This document shows positions 1-7,727 of a DNA stretch of 64,000 bases, piece after piece; position 1 is the stretch's first letter, and every line of letters starts with the position of its first letter. The stretch comes from an uncultured Bacteroidia bacterium (GTDB lineage Bacteria > Bacteroidota > Bacteroidia > Bacteroidales > ML635J-15), in assembly GCA_902791865.1 (NCBI GenBank), contig CADAXK010000003.1:124001-188000 (forward strand), read 5' to 3'. The notes under the pieces are model-generated. The model was given only the letters and a program-made list of their open reading frames with translations. It was not told the origin of the DNA and did no database searches. Both the position numbers and the translations under genes were made by a program.

Positions 1-1
1 C

Positions 2-718
2 CACTACAAGCAGGTAAGCGAGGACTTTTCCAACGTCGAGTCCACCGCCGACAAAAGCCATATCGACAGTATACTGAACCAGTTGCCAAAGTATTCCGAA
101 ATTTGCAAGAACATCCGTCTTAACAATGTAAAGTTCAATGCCGACATCCTTTTTGATGTCAGAACTATTGACTTGTATCAAAACTCTAAAGAAACTGCCG
201 TAGCTATGGGAATGCTGGTTGCTGACCTTGGCTATGCCAGGTACTTCGAGAGGGTGCAAATTTGCACCGATATACTTGATGCGACAAAGATGGCGGCGGA
301 AAAACTGGCTGTCGAAAGCGATGTGTTTTCGGAATATGTGCCTCGGATAGAGGAGAATCTTAACGACGAGCAGGTGATTTTTGCAACCATCGACAGTTTG
401 CTTGATGCAGATGTCATTGTGCCGTCCGAAAACGAGAAGTACGGAGTTTCGGCAATGTTCATCTGCGGATTCTGGTTGGAGGTTACATACCTTGGTCTTG
501 ATGGCGAAGTGGCAGAAAATGATGCGAATATTAATTCTATGGAAAACCATTTTGCTGTATTGTACCAGATTAATGAACTTCTTGCTCAACTTTCCGATGC
601 AGATGTAATCGAGAATATGAAAAGCGATTTCCGAAAACTGGAAGAAAATGGTGCGTCTTCTCCATCTTTGAAAACTGATGTAGAATCGATAAGGGGGAAG
701 TTTGTTAAGGTTTTGTAA
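2..718 (+). CDS. Protein of unknown function, 5' end outside window
   Basis: The reading frame is open from the first bases of the window, so the start lies upstream; 238 codons plus the stop are visible. An internal TTG at 83 could be read as a start, but the same frame continues before it without a stop and with similar composition, so truncation by the window edge is more likely. The visible part is acidic, largely helical in appearance and without a clear membrane segment or cysteine motif. I do not recognise the family. It is followed by about 200 bp containing the dnaB promoter box, so it does not appear to be co-transcribed with dnaB. Confidence 0.75.
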   Translation, partial: HYKQVSEDFSNVESTADKSHIDSILNQLPKYSEICKNIRLNNVKFNADILFDVRTIDLYQNSKETAVAMGMLVADLGYARYFERVQICTDILDATKMAAEKLAVESDVFSEYVPRIEENLNDEQVIFATIDSLLDADVIVPSENEKYGVSAMFICGFWLEVTYLGLDGEVAENDANINSMENHFAVLYQINELLAQLSDADVIENMKSDFRKLEENGASSPSLKTDVESIRGKFVKVL

Positions 719-886
719 GTTATTGTGTGATAGTGTGTTGGCGTTTGGGGGCTTGTGAGGTCGTATGTTGATATTAACATTGCAATTTGTTTCTAATCAA
801 GATTAAAGTCTTATTTTTGTTAATAATGTATGGGGTTGGGCGCGTCTCCGTTGATAAAAGCAAGAAAGTACTTGGTCGGAAAATAG

Positions 887-894
887 TAATTTTG
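887..894 (+). promoter_or_regulatory. Bacteroidota -7 box before dnaB
   Basis: TAATTTTG matches the Bacteroidota TAnnTTTG -7 consensus and sits 20 bp before the dnaB start codon. A TTG at 872-874 is only 12 bp away, which is too close for the usual -33 element, so only the -7 part is convincing. The rest of the 719-914 gap shows nothing else recognisable. Confidence 0.5.
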
Positions 895-914
895 CAGTCC
901 TAAAAAAAAGATTT

Positions 915-2510
915 ATGGCACAGGAAAAAGATACATCGAAGAAAGGGAAGAAGCGGGGCGCTGATGTTTTGGATGAATTGAATACCCTTTTGGGCAAGAT
1001 TCCTCCACAATCGCCTGAATTGGAGAAAGCAGTGTTGGGTGCAATTCTCATACAGTCGAGTGCAATATATGATATTATGAATATTATAAAGCCCGACAGT
1101 TTCTATATTCCGGCGCACCAGACCATATTTGCCACAATGATATCCCTTATGCAAGCGCAGAAGCCGATTGATTCTATAACCTTGTCGGAAGAACTTCGCA
1201 TCAAAGGTCAGCTCGAAGAGGTTGGCGGTCTTCCGTACATTTTGGAACTTACCGAACTAATAGGTACGGCTGCTCATTTGGAATACCATGCCAGAATTGT
1301 GCAGCAGAAATACATACAGCGCGAACTCATAAAGGCATCTACCGAAATACAGAAGATGTCGTATGACGAGACGAAGGATGTCGACGAGCTTATACAATTT
1401 GCCGAAGGTGAAATATTCAAAATATCGGAAGGCTCGATAAAGAAGGATTTGACAAGAATTGGTTCGTTGATGGAACCTGCCAAGAATGCTATTGACAAGG
1501 CCGCAAAGAACAAAGGCCAGTTGCGTGGTGTGCCATCTGGATTTACCGACCTCGACAGGCTTACCTCAGGTTGGCAGCCGTCAGACCTTATAATCATAGC
1601 CGCTCGTCCATCAATGGGTAAGACAGCATTTGTGTTGTCGATGGCGCGTAATATGGCTGTAGATCATCACAAGACTGTTGTTTTCTTTTCGCTTGAAATG
1701 TCATCTATGTCGCTTGTAAACAGACTTATAGCGGCAGAAATAGAGGTGTCGGGCGAAGCAATCAGAAATGGAGAACTTAGCGAGGAGGACTGGCGTTGTT
1801 TCGATTCAAAGCTAGAAAGACTGGGGTCAGCTCCGCTATTTATTGACGATACTCCGGCAATGTCGGTTTTTGAATTGCGTTCCAAGTGTCGCCGCCAGAA
1901 AGAAAGCAAGGAGGGGCTCGACATCATAATAATCGACTACCTGCAGCTTATGACATCAGGCGTGGACAACAAGGGAAGCCGTGAGCAGGAGGTAAGTACC
2001 ATATCGCGTTCGCTCAAGGCTATTGCCAAGGAACTTGATGTTCCGATTATAGCACTTTCACAGCTTAACCGTGGTGTAGAGACAAGAGGTAACGACAAGC
2101 GTCCCCAGCTATCCGACTTGCGTGAATCGGGAGCAATTGAGCAGGATGCTGATATTGTAGGGTTTATTCATCGTCCAGAATATTACGGACTCAAGGAAGA
2201 TAGCAATGGACGTTCCACTATGGGGTTGGCAACGGTAATTGTAGCAAAGCATCGTAACGGTGCCGTTGATGATGTAAACCTTAGGTTCATAAAGGAACTT
2301 GCGAAGTTTAAGGATTTGGAAGACGGCATTAGCGAAATGTTGCCATCGTCCGACACGGAATATCAGGTACATGGTTCCAAGATGAATAGTCAGGATTTTG
2401 GTGCAAATGCATCAAATGGTAGTATGAGTTTAATAGGAGACAATAGTTTTGAAAATATTCCTCTTGATGGTTTCTCAAAGTCGGGAGGAATCGACGAACC
2501 ACCATTTTAA
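915..2510 (+). CDS. dnaB: Replicative DNA helicase DnaB
   Basis: Hexameric 5'-3' helicase that unwinds the chromosome at the replication fork and loads primase. The 531-residue protein has the DnaB N-terminal helical domain (about residues 30-130, beginning near PQSPELEKAVLGAIL) and a RecA-like motor domain from about 205. The Walker A motif ARPSMGKTAF is near residues 229-238. The Walker B segment is IIIIDYLQLM, followed by an SQLNRGVE sensor and the RESGAIEQDADIVGFIHRP arginine-finger region. No intein is present. Length is slightly above the usual 450-520 because of a lysine-rich start and a serine/asparagine-rich tail after about residue 475. Start ATG is 20 bp after the -7 box. dCMP deaminase follows 11 bp downstream. 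Confidence 0.97.
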   Translation: MAQEKDTSKKGKKRGADVLDELNTLLGKIPPQSPELEKAVLGAILIQSSAIYDIMNIIKPDSFYIPAHQTIFATMISLMQAQKPIDSITLSEELRIKGQLEEVGGLPYILELTELIGTAAHLEYHARIVQQKYIQRELIKASTEIQKMSYDETKDVDELIQFAEGEIFKISEGSIKKDLTRIGSLMEPAKNAIDKAAKNKGQLRGVPSGFTDLDRLTSGWQPSDLIIIAARPSMGKTAFVLSMARNMAVDHHKTVVFFSLEMSSMSLVNRLIAAEIEVSGEAIRNGELSEEDWRCFDSKLERLGSAPLFIDDTPAMSVFELRSKCRRQKESKEGLDIIIIDYLQLMTSGVDNKGSREQEVSTISRSLKAIAKELDVPIIALSQLNRGVETRGNDKRPQLSDLRESGAIEQDADIVGFIHRPEYYGLKEDSNGRSTMGLATVIVAKHRNGAVDDVNLRFIKELAKFKDLEDGISEMLPSSDTEYQVHGSKMNSQDFGANASNGSMSLIGDNSFENIPLDGFSKSGGIDEPPF

Positions 2511-2521
2511 TTTGTAGGGAT

Positions 2522-2962
2522 ATGGAAAGTCAGAATGAAGATAGAAAGCGAATGTTCGATAAGAACTATTTGGATATGGCTGCAATATGGGCTAAGAATT
2601 CGTATTGCAAGCGTCGTCAGGTTGGTGCTTTGCTTGTGAAGAACAGGATGATAATATCGGATGGATTCAACGGAACACCATCGGGGTTCGAAAACCAGTG
2701 CGAAGACGAAAACAATACGACAAAGCCGTATGTGCTTCATGCCGAAGCAAATGCGATAACAAAGGTGGCTAAGTCCGGCAATAGCAGCGAAGGCGCGACC
2801 TTGTATATAACGACAGCTCCATGTATCGAGTGCGCCAAGTTGATAATACAGGCTGGCATTGTGCGTGTGGTTTATGCCGAGGAATACCGCATGTCGGAAG
2901 GAATTGAACTTTTGAAGAGGGCAGGCATTGAAGTAGTAAATTTTAATGGCGATGAAATATAA
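2522..2962 (+). CDS. dCMP deaminase (deoxycytidylate deaminase)
   Basis: Zinc enzyme converting dCMP to dUMP, supplying thymidylate synthase. The 146-residue sequence has the two cytidine-deaminase-fold signatures: HAEANAI, with the zinc histidine and proton-shuttling glutamate, and PCIECAKLII, with the two zinc cysteines. GFNGTPSGF is typical of the dCMP rather than cytidine subgroup. The gene starts 11 bp after dnaB and its last 17 bases overlap the next reading frame, so translation of the protease gene is probably coupled to it. Confidence 0.94.
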   Translation: MESQNEDRKRMFDKNYLDMAAIWAKNSYCKRRQVGALLVKNRMIISDGFNGTPSGFENQCEDENNTTKPYVLHAEANAITKVAKSGNSSEGATLYITTAPCIECAKLIIQAGIVRVVYAEEYRMSEGIELLKRAGIEVVNFNGDEI

Positions 2963-4520
2963 TAATACAAAGTTCGCTATTTTGATTCCGCTGATAGTTG
3001 CGGTTTCGGTTGTCGTAGGAATGTTTATATCTATGCTTTTCAGGCAGGATGCTGGAATGTATGGGCAGTCTGAAGGCAAAATACAGGATGTGATGAACCT
3101 TATTGACACGTATTATGTGGATGATATAAATAGCGATAGCATCGAGGATATTATGATTTCCGATTTCCTGCATAATCTCGATCCTCATTCATCGTATATG
3201 ACGGCTAAAGAAACATCGGAGGTGGAGACTGAACTGACTGGAAATTTTGTGGGAATAGGTATACGGTTCTATGTAATGCATGATACAGTCATTATCACAA
3301 ACATAATTCCTGGTGGAGCATCGGAAAAGGTTGGCTTAATGGTTGGCGATAGGATTATTGATGTTGATGGTCGTCCGTTGTCGGGAATAGGTATAAGCAA
3401 CGATAGTGTACGCGGACGTATACTTGGCGAAGAAGGCAAGATTGTAAAGATTAAAATTCAGCGTGATGGCAAATTTATGGACTTTGATATTCGTCGTGCG
3501 CCTGTGGAGGTGGAAAGCGTATATTATACAAAGCTTAACGATATCGGTTACATAAAGGTGACTTCGTTCAACAGCAATACTGTTGAACAGTTTGATGATG
3601 CTCTGAAAATGCTCATGTTCTTGAAAGTGAAATCATTAGTTGTTGATTTGCGCGACAATAGTGGCGGATTTATGTATTCTGCACAAGGTATTCTGGATAA
3701 TTTCTTTACCGAAAAGAAGTTGCTTGTATATACCGAAGGTGCAAATTCACGGCGCGAAGAAGTGTATTCGACAGGACGCAATGGCGTATGTGCCGGTTTC
3801 CCCTTAGTTGTGTTGGTAAACGAAAGTTCGGCATCGGCATCGGAAATAACGGCAGGTGTAATTCAGGACTACGACATAGGTACTGTAATTGGTAATGTAA
3901 CATTTGGCAAAGGTCTTGTTCAGAGAATGTTCAACCTGTCCGATGGTTCATCGGTAAGGCTGACTGTATCTCGCTACTATCTTCCATCGGGACGATGCAT
4001 TCAGCGCAGTTATAGCGATGGATATATTTCGTACCTTGAGAACTACTATTTGAACTATGGCAAGAACAAGCAGAGCGTCGACAGTTCGAAGGTTTTCTAC
4101 ACCTTGAACAAGAAGCGTAAGGTTTACGAAGGAGATGGACTTATGCCCGATATTACTATTGAGCATGATACCTCGTATGTTTCGAATATGCTTGTCGCCA
4201 TAGGTCGTACAAATGTGATAAGTGACTTCTGTGTAGAGTATTTCGACAGGAATCGTAGCAAGATGTCCGGCATTTCATCGACAAAAAGTTTGGATGCTTT
4301 TCTCGTTAGTGACAATATGTTTGAAAAGTTCCTCGGCAGGCTTCAGACCGACAGCATATCTTATTCGCAGACCGATTTGGCTCGTTCTGGCAAATACCTT
4401 AATAAGGTGCTGAGGTATCAGATAGCAAGCTACTGCTTGGATTTGAATGTTGCTAATGCAATTCTACTCGAAGACGATCCCTATATGGATAAGGCTAGGG
4501 AAGTGTTGGAAAAGAGATAG
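2946..4520 (+). CDS. C-terminal processing peptidase, S41 family
   Basis: Periplasm-facing serine protease of the CtpA/Prc type, which trims or degrades exported proteins from their C-termini. The 524-residue protein has one N-terminal membrane anchor (about residues 10-32). A PDZ domain follows (about 95-180, including VGIGIRF and GGASEKVGLMVGDRIIDVDG). The S41 catalytic core comes next, with the nucleophile in ESSASASEI and the general-base lysine in TFGKGLVQ, so it should be active. The long C-terminal tail (after about 380) is of unknown role and typical of Bacteroidota members. The start overlaps the dCMP deaminase gene; no other start fits the membrane anchor. Confidence 0.93.
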   Translation: MAMKYNNTKFAILIPLIVAVSVVVGMFISMLFRQDAGMYGQSEGKIQDVMNLIDTYYVDDINSDSIEDIMISDFLHNLDPHSSYMTAKETSEVETELTGNFVGIGIRFYVMHDTVIITNIIPGGASEKVGLMVGDRIIDVDGRPLSGIGISNDSVRGRILGEEGKIVKIKIQRDGKFMDFDIRRAPVEVESVYYTKLNDIGYIKVTSFNSNTVEQFDDALKMLMFLKVKSLVVDLRDNSGGFMYSAQGILDNFFTEKKLLVYTEGANSRREEVYSTGRNGVCAGFPLVVLVNESSASASEITAGVIQDYDIGTVIGNVTFGKGLVQRMFNLSDGSSVRLTVSRYYLPSGRCIQRSYSDGYISYLENYYLNYGKNKQSVDSSKVFYTLNKKRKVYEGDGLMPDITIEHDTSYVSNMLVAIGRTNVISDFCVEYFDRNRSKMSGISSTKSLDAFLVSDNMFEKFLGRLQTDSISYSQTDLARSGKYLNKVLRYQIASYCLDLNVANAILLEDDPYMDKAREVLEKR

Positions 4521-4540
4521 GAAGATTCAAATATTATTGT

Positions 4541-4796
4541 ATTGCTAAAAATAAAAAAGGGGCTCGTCATTTACTTGCTTCGCTGCGTGAGCTAAAGGTA
4601 CGGAAGCTAGTCGAAACACGCGAGACGGAACGGTGAGCGTTGTGAAGACTGCTATCCGTAATCTCCAATAATTATAAATCAAGGAGATTATTCGCCTTTG
4701 GCTCATGAGTATAGTTCCGCATAAGCGAGTTCACACGACACATTCCTTAGTCGGTTCACTCAGCTTTGTGGAATGACGATTCATTTTTAGCTGACA
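4541..4796. mobile_element. Miniature inverted-repeat element, copy A
   Basis: The whole 294-bp gap between two genes is taken up by an element whose core (about 4563-4778) matches, in inverted orientation, a second copy at 32302-32611. The first 49 core bases (from CGTCATTTACTTGC) are identical in both copies, and the rest looks roughly 80% alike by eye. Ends carry GCTAAAAAT (4544-4552) and ATTTTTAGC (4783-4791), followed inward by GTCATT/AATGAC, which gives imperfect terminal inverted repeats. Conserved inner stems include TAATCTCC/GGAGATTA and CATTCC/GGAATG. No open frame of note is inside, so it is non-autonomous. Confidence 0.75.
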
Positions 4797-4814
4797 CACA
4801 TGGTTGAAAATTTT

Positions 4815-5246
4815 TTAATTTTCAACTTTCACCATGTCTTTTTCGAAATCGCTGTGGAAGTTCATGTTTTGCAGTTTCCAGACTTTGTCTGGACGGTACA
4901 TCGTTACAACAAATTCCACAGGCTGTCGGTCGTACTTTAGTACATACACATACTTTGCATACGACTGAGCGAGATAGTATTTTCCTGCAAGTTCGTACCC
5001 ATTGAAGTTACCGAGCAGTTTGCGTGATGCCTCAAACTTTTCCTTCATTGCGGTAGTGCCTTCCTTGTTGGCTTCGAGCCATTCGTTGGTCGAGAACAGG
5101 TAGTCGATGGCCTTGTTTACATCATCGTTGAACATTGTGAAGAACTTTGCCATGATGTCTTCTGGAGTTTCTTGAGCCTTTGCTGTGTTGCCAGCAACGA
5201 GCATTGCCGTTACGGCTGCGATTATGATTATTATTGTCCTTTTCAT
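4815..5246 (-). CDS. Small secreted protein of unknown function
   Basis: The 143-residue protein begins with a textbook signal peptide: MKRT, then a run of isoleucines and alanines, then a likely cut after AKA-Q near residue 24. The mature part is about 119 residues, mixed alpha/beta in appearance and free of cysteines. The segment YVYVLKYDRQPVEFVVTMYR suggests paired beta strands as in small NTF2-like or DUF-type periplasmic proteins, but I cannot place it in a named family. It stands alone on the minus strand between the miniature element and the palindrome, with its own -7 box 27 bp before the start codon. Confidence 0.8.
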   Translation of the reverse strand: MKRTIIIIIAAVTAMLVAGNTAKAQETPEDIMAKFFTMFNDDVNKAIDYLFSTNEWLEANKEGTTAMKEKFEASRKLLGNFNGYELAGKYYLAQSYAKYVYVLKYDRQPVEFVVTMYRPDKVWKLQNMNFHSDFEKDMVKVEN

Positions 5247-5272
5247 CTGTGTTGAATTTTTTGTTTGAAATG

Positions 5273-5280
5273 CAAAGGTA
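5273..5280 (-). promoter_or_regulatory. -7 box for the small secreted protein
   Basis: Read on the minus strand the sequence is TACCTTTG, a full TAnnTTTG match, 27 bp before the start codon at 5246. The expected -33 zone falls in the arm of the long palindrome that begins at 5293; no TTG is seen at the usual distance. Confidence 0.55.
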
Positions 5281-5292
5281 GAAAAATTAATT

Positions 5293-5360
5293 GTTTCTGG
5301 TTTCTAATTTCTGTAGAGATGTTGCGCGCAACGTCTCTACAGAAATTAGAAACCAGAAAC
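5293..5360. repeat. 68-bp near-perfect palindrome
   Basis: The two 34-base arms, centred between 5326 and 5327 (GTTGCG/CGCAAC), are exact reverse complements except for one T/G pair at 5320/5333. The core GTAGAGA-GTTGCGCGCAAC-TCTCTAC resembles palindromic repeats dispersed in many Bacteroidota genomes and the GCGACG-GGCATGCC-CGTCGC palindrome at 22176-22223 here. It lies directly upstream of the secreted-protein promoter. Confidence 0.9.
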
Positions 5361-5390
5361 GGCGTGCTTCGACAAGCTCAGCAACCGCCA

Positions 5391-5560
5391 GCCATTGAAA
5401 CCTTAACCTTTTGAACAATGAACAACATTAAACATTGAAACGGCGAAGCCCTAGAAACCTTGAAACGTGAAACATTTAAACGGCGAAGCCATAGAAACTA
5501 TGAAACGTTGAACCAGAAACGTGAAACCTAGAAACGTGAAACTTTTAAACGGCGTCAGCC
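5391..5560. repeat. Degenerate heptamer array 1
   Basis: About 170 bp of drifting 7-8 bp units such as TTGAAAC, TAGAAAC, GTGAAAC and TTTAAAC, broken by small GC-rich hairpins GGCGAAGCC (twice) and GGCGTCAGCC. It is preceded at 5361-5390 by a segment containing GCTTCGACAAGCTCAGC, which recurs inside the second BspA-like gene. There is no coding potential. Confidence 0.8.
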
Positions 5561-5592
5561 AAAAAAAATGGTCACACCCGAGAGCATGACCA
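5561..5592 (-). terminator. Rho-independent terminator of argF
   Basis: On the minus strand, 25 bp after the argF stop, TGGTCA (5592-5587) pairs with TGACCA (5574-5569) around a 12-base loop that can close further, followed by eight T residues (5568-5561). Confidence 0.8.
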
Positions 5593-5617
5593 CTATAATA
5601 ATAAAAAGGAGGGCTAA

Positions 5618-6619
5618 TTAGTCACCCAAAGTTGCTACCATAACAGCCTTGATGGTGTGCATACGGTTTTCAGCTTCGTCGAATACGATTGATGCATCTG
5701 ATTCGAATACATCTTCGGTAACTTCGATGCCGTCGAGACCGAATTGCTTGTTAACGTCGCGGCCAACCTGAGTTTCGAGGTTGTGGTATGCTGGCAAGCA
5801 GTGCATGAACTTGCACTTCGGATTGCCCGTCATCTTCATAGTTTCCTTGTTAACCTGGTAAGGCTTCAAGAGTTTGATACGTTCTTTCCATACTTCTACT
5901 GGTTCGCCCATCGATACCCAAACATCGGTATAGAGGAAGTCGCAACCCTTAACACCCTTTGCAACATCATCAGTAACAGTTACCTTAGCACCGGTTTCCT
6001 TTGCAATCTTCTTGCAGGTGTCGATAAGTTCCTTGCTTGGCTGCAATTTCTTAGGAGCAACGATGCGAACGTCCATACCCATCTTAGCACCACCAACCAT
6101 CAACGAGTTACCCATGTTGAAACGAGCATCGCCGAGGTATGCGAAAGTAACCTGGTTGAGAGGCTTGTCAACGTGTTCGCTCATAGTGAGGAAGTCGGCA
6201 AGTATCTGTGTCGGGTGGAATTCGTTGGTCAAGCCGTTCCATACCGGTACACCAGCGTACTTAGCAAGTTCTTCAACGGTTTCCTGCTTGAAACCACGGT
6301 ATTCGATACCGTCGTACATTCTACCGAGAACGCGAGCGGTATCCTTCATCGATTCCTTAACGCCAATCTGCGAACCTGTAGGTCCGAGGTAGGTTACATG
6401 TGCACCCTGGTCGTAAGCTGCAGTTTCGAATGCGCAACGAGTACGAGTCGAGGTCTTTTCGAAAATAAGAGCGATGTTCTTGCCCTTCATTGTCGGTTGT
6501 TCTGTTCCAGCATACTTTGCTCTCTTAAGGTCGCGAGCCAAGTCGAGCATATACTGAATCTCTTTTGGTGTGAAGTCCAATAACTTCAGGAAACTTCTGT
6601 TTCTTAAATTAAAAGCCAT
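5618..6619 (-). CDS. argF: Ornithine carbamoyltransferase
   Basis: Exchanges the carbamoyl group between carbamoyl phosphate/ornithine and citrulline/phosphate. The 333-residue protein has the carbamoyl-phosphate motif STRTRCAF, the HPTQ motif, the catalytic HCLPAYH, and the ornithine-binding DVWVSMGE loop. That D-x3-SMG loop argues for true ornithine as substrate, unlike the succinylornithine enzyme of Bacteroides fragilis, which lacks it. Carbamate kinase lies 30 bp upstream in the same direction, so the pair probably runs catabolically (citrulline to ornithine plus carbamoyl phosphate, then ATP). The catabolic isozyme is often called arcB. A terminator follows. Confidence 0.95.
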   Translation of the reverse strand: MAFNLRNRSFLKLLDFTPKEIQYMLDLARDLKRAKYAGTEQPTMKGKNIALIFEKTSTRTRCAFETAAYDQGAHVTYLGPTGSQIGVKESMKDTARVLGRMYDGIEYRGFKQETVEELAKYAGVPVWNGLTNEFHPTQILADFLTMSEHVDKPLNQVTFAYLGDARFNMGNSLMVGGAKMGMDVRIVAPKKLQPSKELIDTCKKIAKETGAKVTVTDDVAKGVKGCDFLYTDVWVSMGEPVEVWKERIKLLKPYQVNKETMKMTGNPKCKFMHCLPAYHNLETQVGRDVNKQFGLDGIEVTEDVFESDASIVFDEAENRMHTIKAVMVATLGD

Positions 6620-6649
6620 AACTAATTTATTTAAAGTACTTTAAAAAAT

Positions 6650-7600
6650 TTATTTCACGATTCTTGTTCCTGCATTCGGGTTGCCGAGCTGACCAGCTTC
6701 GGTGATGATGCACGACTTACCGCCGTTTTCAACGAAATACAGTGCAGCGCGAATTTTCGGAGCCATACTTCCTTCGGTAAAATGACCTTCAGCGAGGTAT
6801 TTCTTTGCTTCTTCGACAGTGATTGTGTCGAGTTGCTTCTCTTCTGGAGTGTGGAAGTTGAGGCAAACCTTTGGAACATCGGTGAGGATGTAGAACTCGT
6901 CGGCACCAATCTGTATTGCCAGCAGTGACGAAGCCAAGTCCTTGTCGATTACTGCGTCTATTCCGTGGTATTCGCCCTTGTCGTTTACATATACTGGGAT
7001 TCCGCCACCACCGACGGTTACAACGATGTTACCCTTTTCGGCAAGGTCCTTTACGATGTCCTTGTTGTTGATTTCGATAGGTTTAGGCGATGCTACGACC
7101 TTTCTCCATCCTTTGCCTTTCGGGTCCTTTGCGTAGGAATCCTGCGGATTCTTTGCCTTCAAAGCGTTCATTTCATCTTCGGTGTAGTATGGACCGATAG
7201 GCTTGGTCGGATTTGCAAAGCCCTTGTCGTTCTTGTCAACAACAACCTGAGTTACCAAGGTTACGATGTTCTTGTTGAGCTTGTTGCTCGTGAGTACATT
7301 CTTGAACTGCTGTTCAATAACGTATCCGATGAATCCCTGCGAGTATGCGCCGCACACTGCCAGTGGCATTTCGGGAAGTCCGTAAACCTTTTCGCCGGCA
7401 TTGTTCTGCAGAAGGATGTTGCCGACCTGCGGGCCGTTGCCGTGTCCTATAACTATATTGTAATCGCGTTTTACGAGATCGAGAAGACTCTCGCAAGTCT
7501 TGTAAACATTTGATTCCTGTTCTTCTATTGTGCCTTTCTGACCGGCTCTCAGCAGAGCGTTTCCACCAAAGGCCACAACTGCCAATTTCTTGTTCGACAT
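6650..7600 (-). CDS. arcC: Carbamate kinase
   Basis: Makes ATP from carbamoyl phosphate and ADP, releasing ammonia and CO2. The 316-residue protein shows the amino-acid-kinase fold: AFGGNALLRAGQKGT at the N-terminus, GHGNGPQVG, TVGGGGIPV, the DKDLASSLLA segment, and TDVPKVCLNF near the nucleotide site. This is the usual length for the family. It is first in a two-gene unit with argF. No arginine deiminase is seen in the window, so citrulline must come from elsewhere or from a distant arcA. A -7 box lies 33 bp before the start codon. Confidence 0.96.
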   Translation of the reverse strand: MSNKKLAVVAFGGNALLRAGQKGTIEEQESNVYKTCESLLDLVKRDYNIVIGHGNGPQVGNILLQNNAGEKVYGLPEMPLAVCGAYSQGFIGYVIEQQFKNVLTSNKLNKNIVTLVTQVVVDKNDKGFANPTKPIGPYYTEDEMNALKAKNPQDSYAKDPKGKGWRKVVASPKPIEINNKDIVKDLAEKGNIVVTVGGGGIPVYVNDKGEYHGIDAVIDKDLASSLLAIQIGADEFYILTDVPKVCLNFHTPEEKQLDTITVEEAKKYLAEGHFTEGSMAPKIRAALYFVENGGKSCIITEAGQLGNPNAGTRIVK

Positions 7601-7632
7601 AATTGTTTCTATTCTTTTAAAATTTGAAACCG

Positions 7633-7640
7633 CAAAACTA
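7633..7640 (-). promoter_or_regulatory. -7 box of arcC-argF
   Basis: Minus-strand TAGTTTTG fits TAnnTTTG and is 33 bp before the arcC start. A TTTG occurs 12 bp farther up, which is closer than the usual -33 spacing, so the upstream element is uncertain. Confidence 0.5.
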
Positions 7641-7727
7641 TACTTTTTTTATCAAATGCCAATAGTGTTTTTTAGCATTGTTTTTTGTCGGATTGTCTTG
7701 TCGCTTTACTGGCTAAAAGCCTTGTTT

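Noticed and set aside
5391..5560. Possible CRISPR or minisatellite in the heptamer arrays
   Set aside because: Units are 7-9 bp and drift in sequence; there are no constant repeats of 23-47 bp and no cas genes in the window.
5605..5615. CCTCCTTT on the minus strand after argF, identical to an anti-Shine-Dalgarno sequence
   Set aside because: It is between the stop codon and the terminator and only eight bases long; no functional link can be supported.
5744..6583. Long open frame on the plus strand opposite argF
   Set aside because: It is antisense to a clearly conserved enzyme, has no promoter and no family resemblance; open antisense frames are common in GC-balanced coding DNA.
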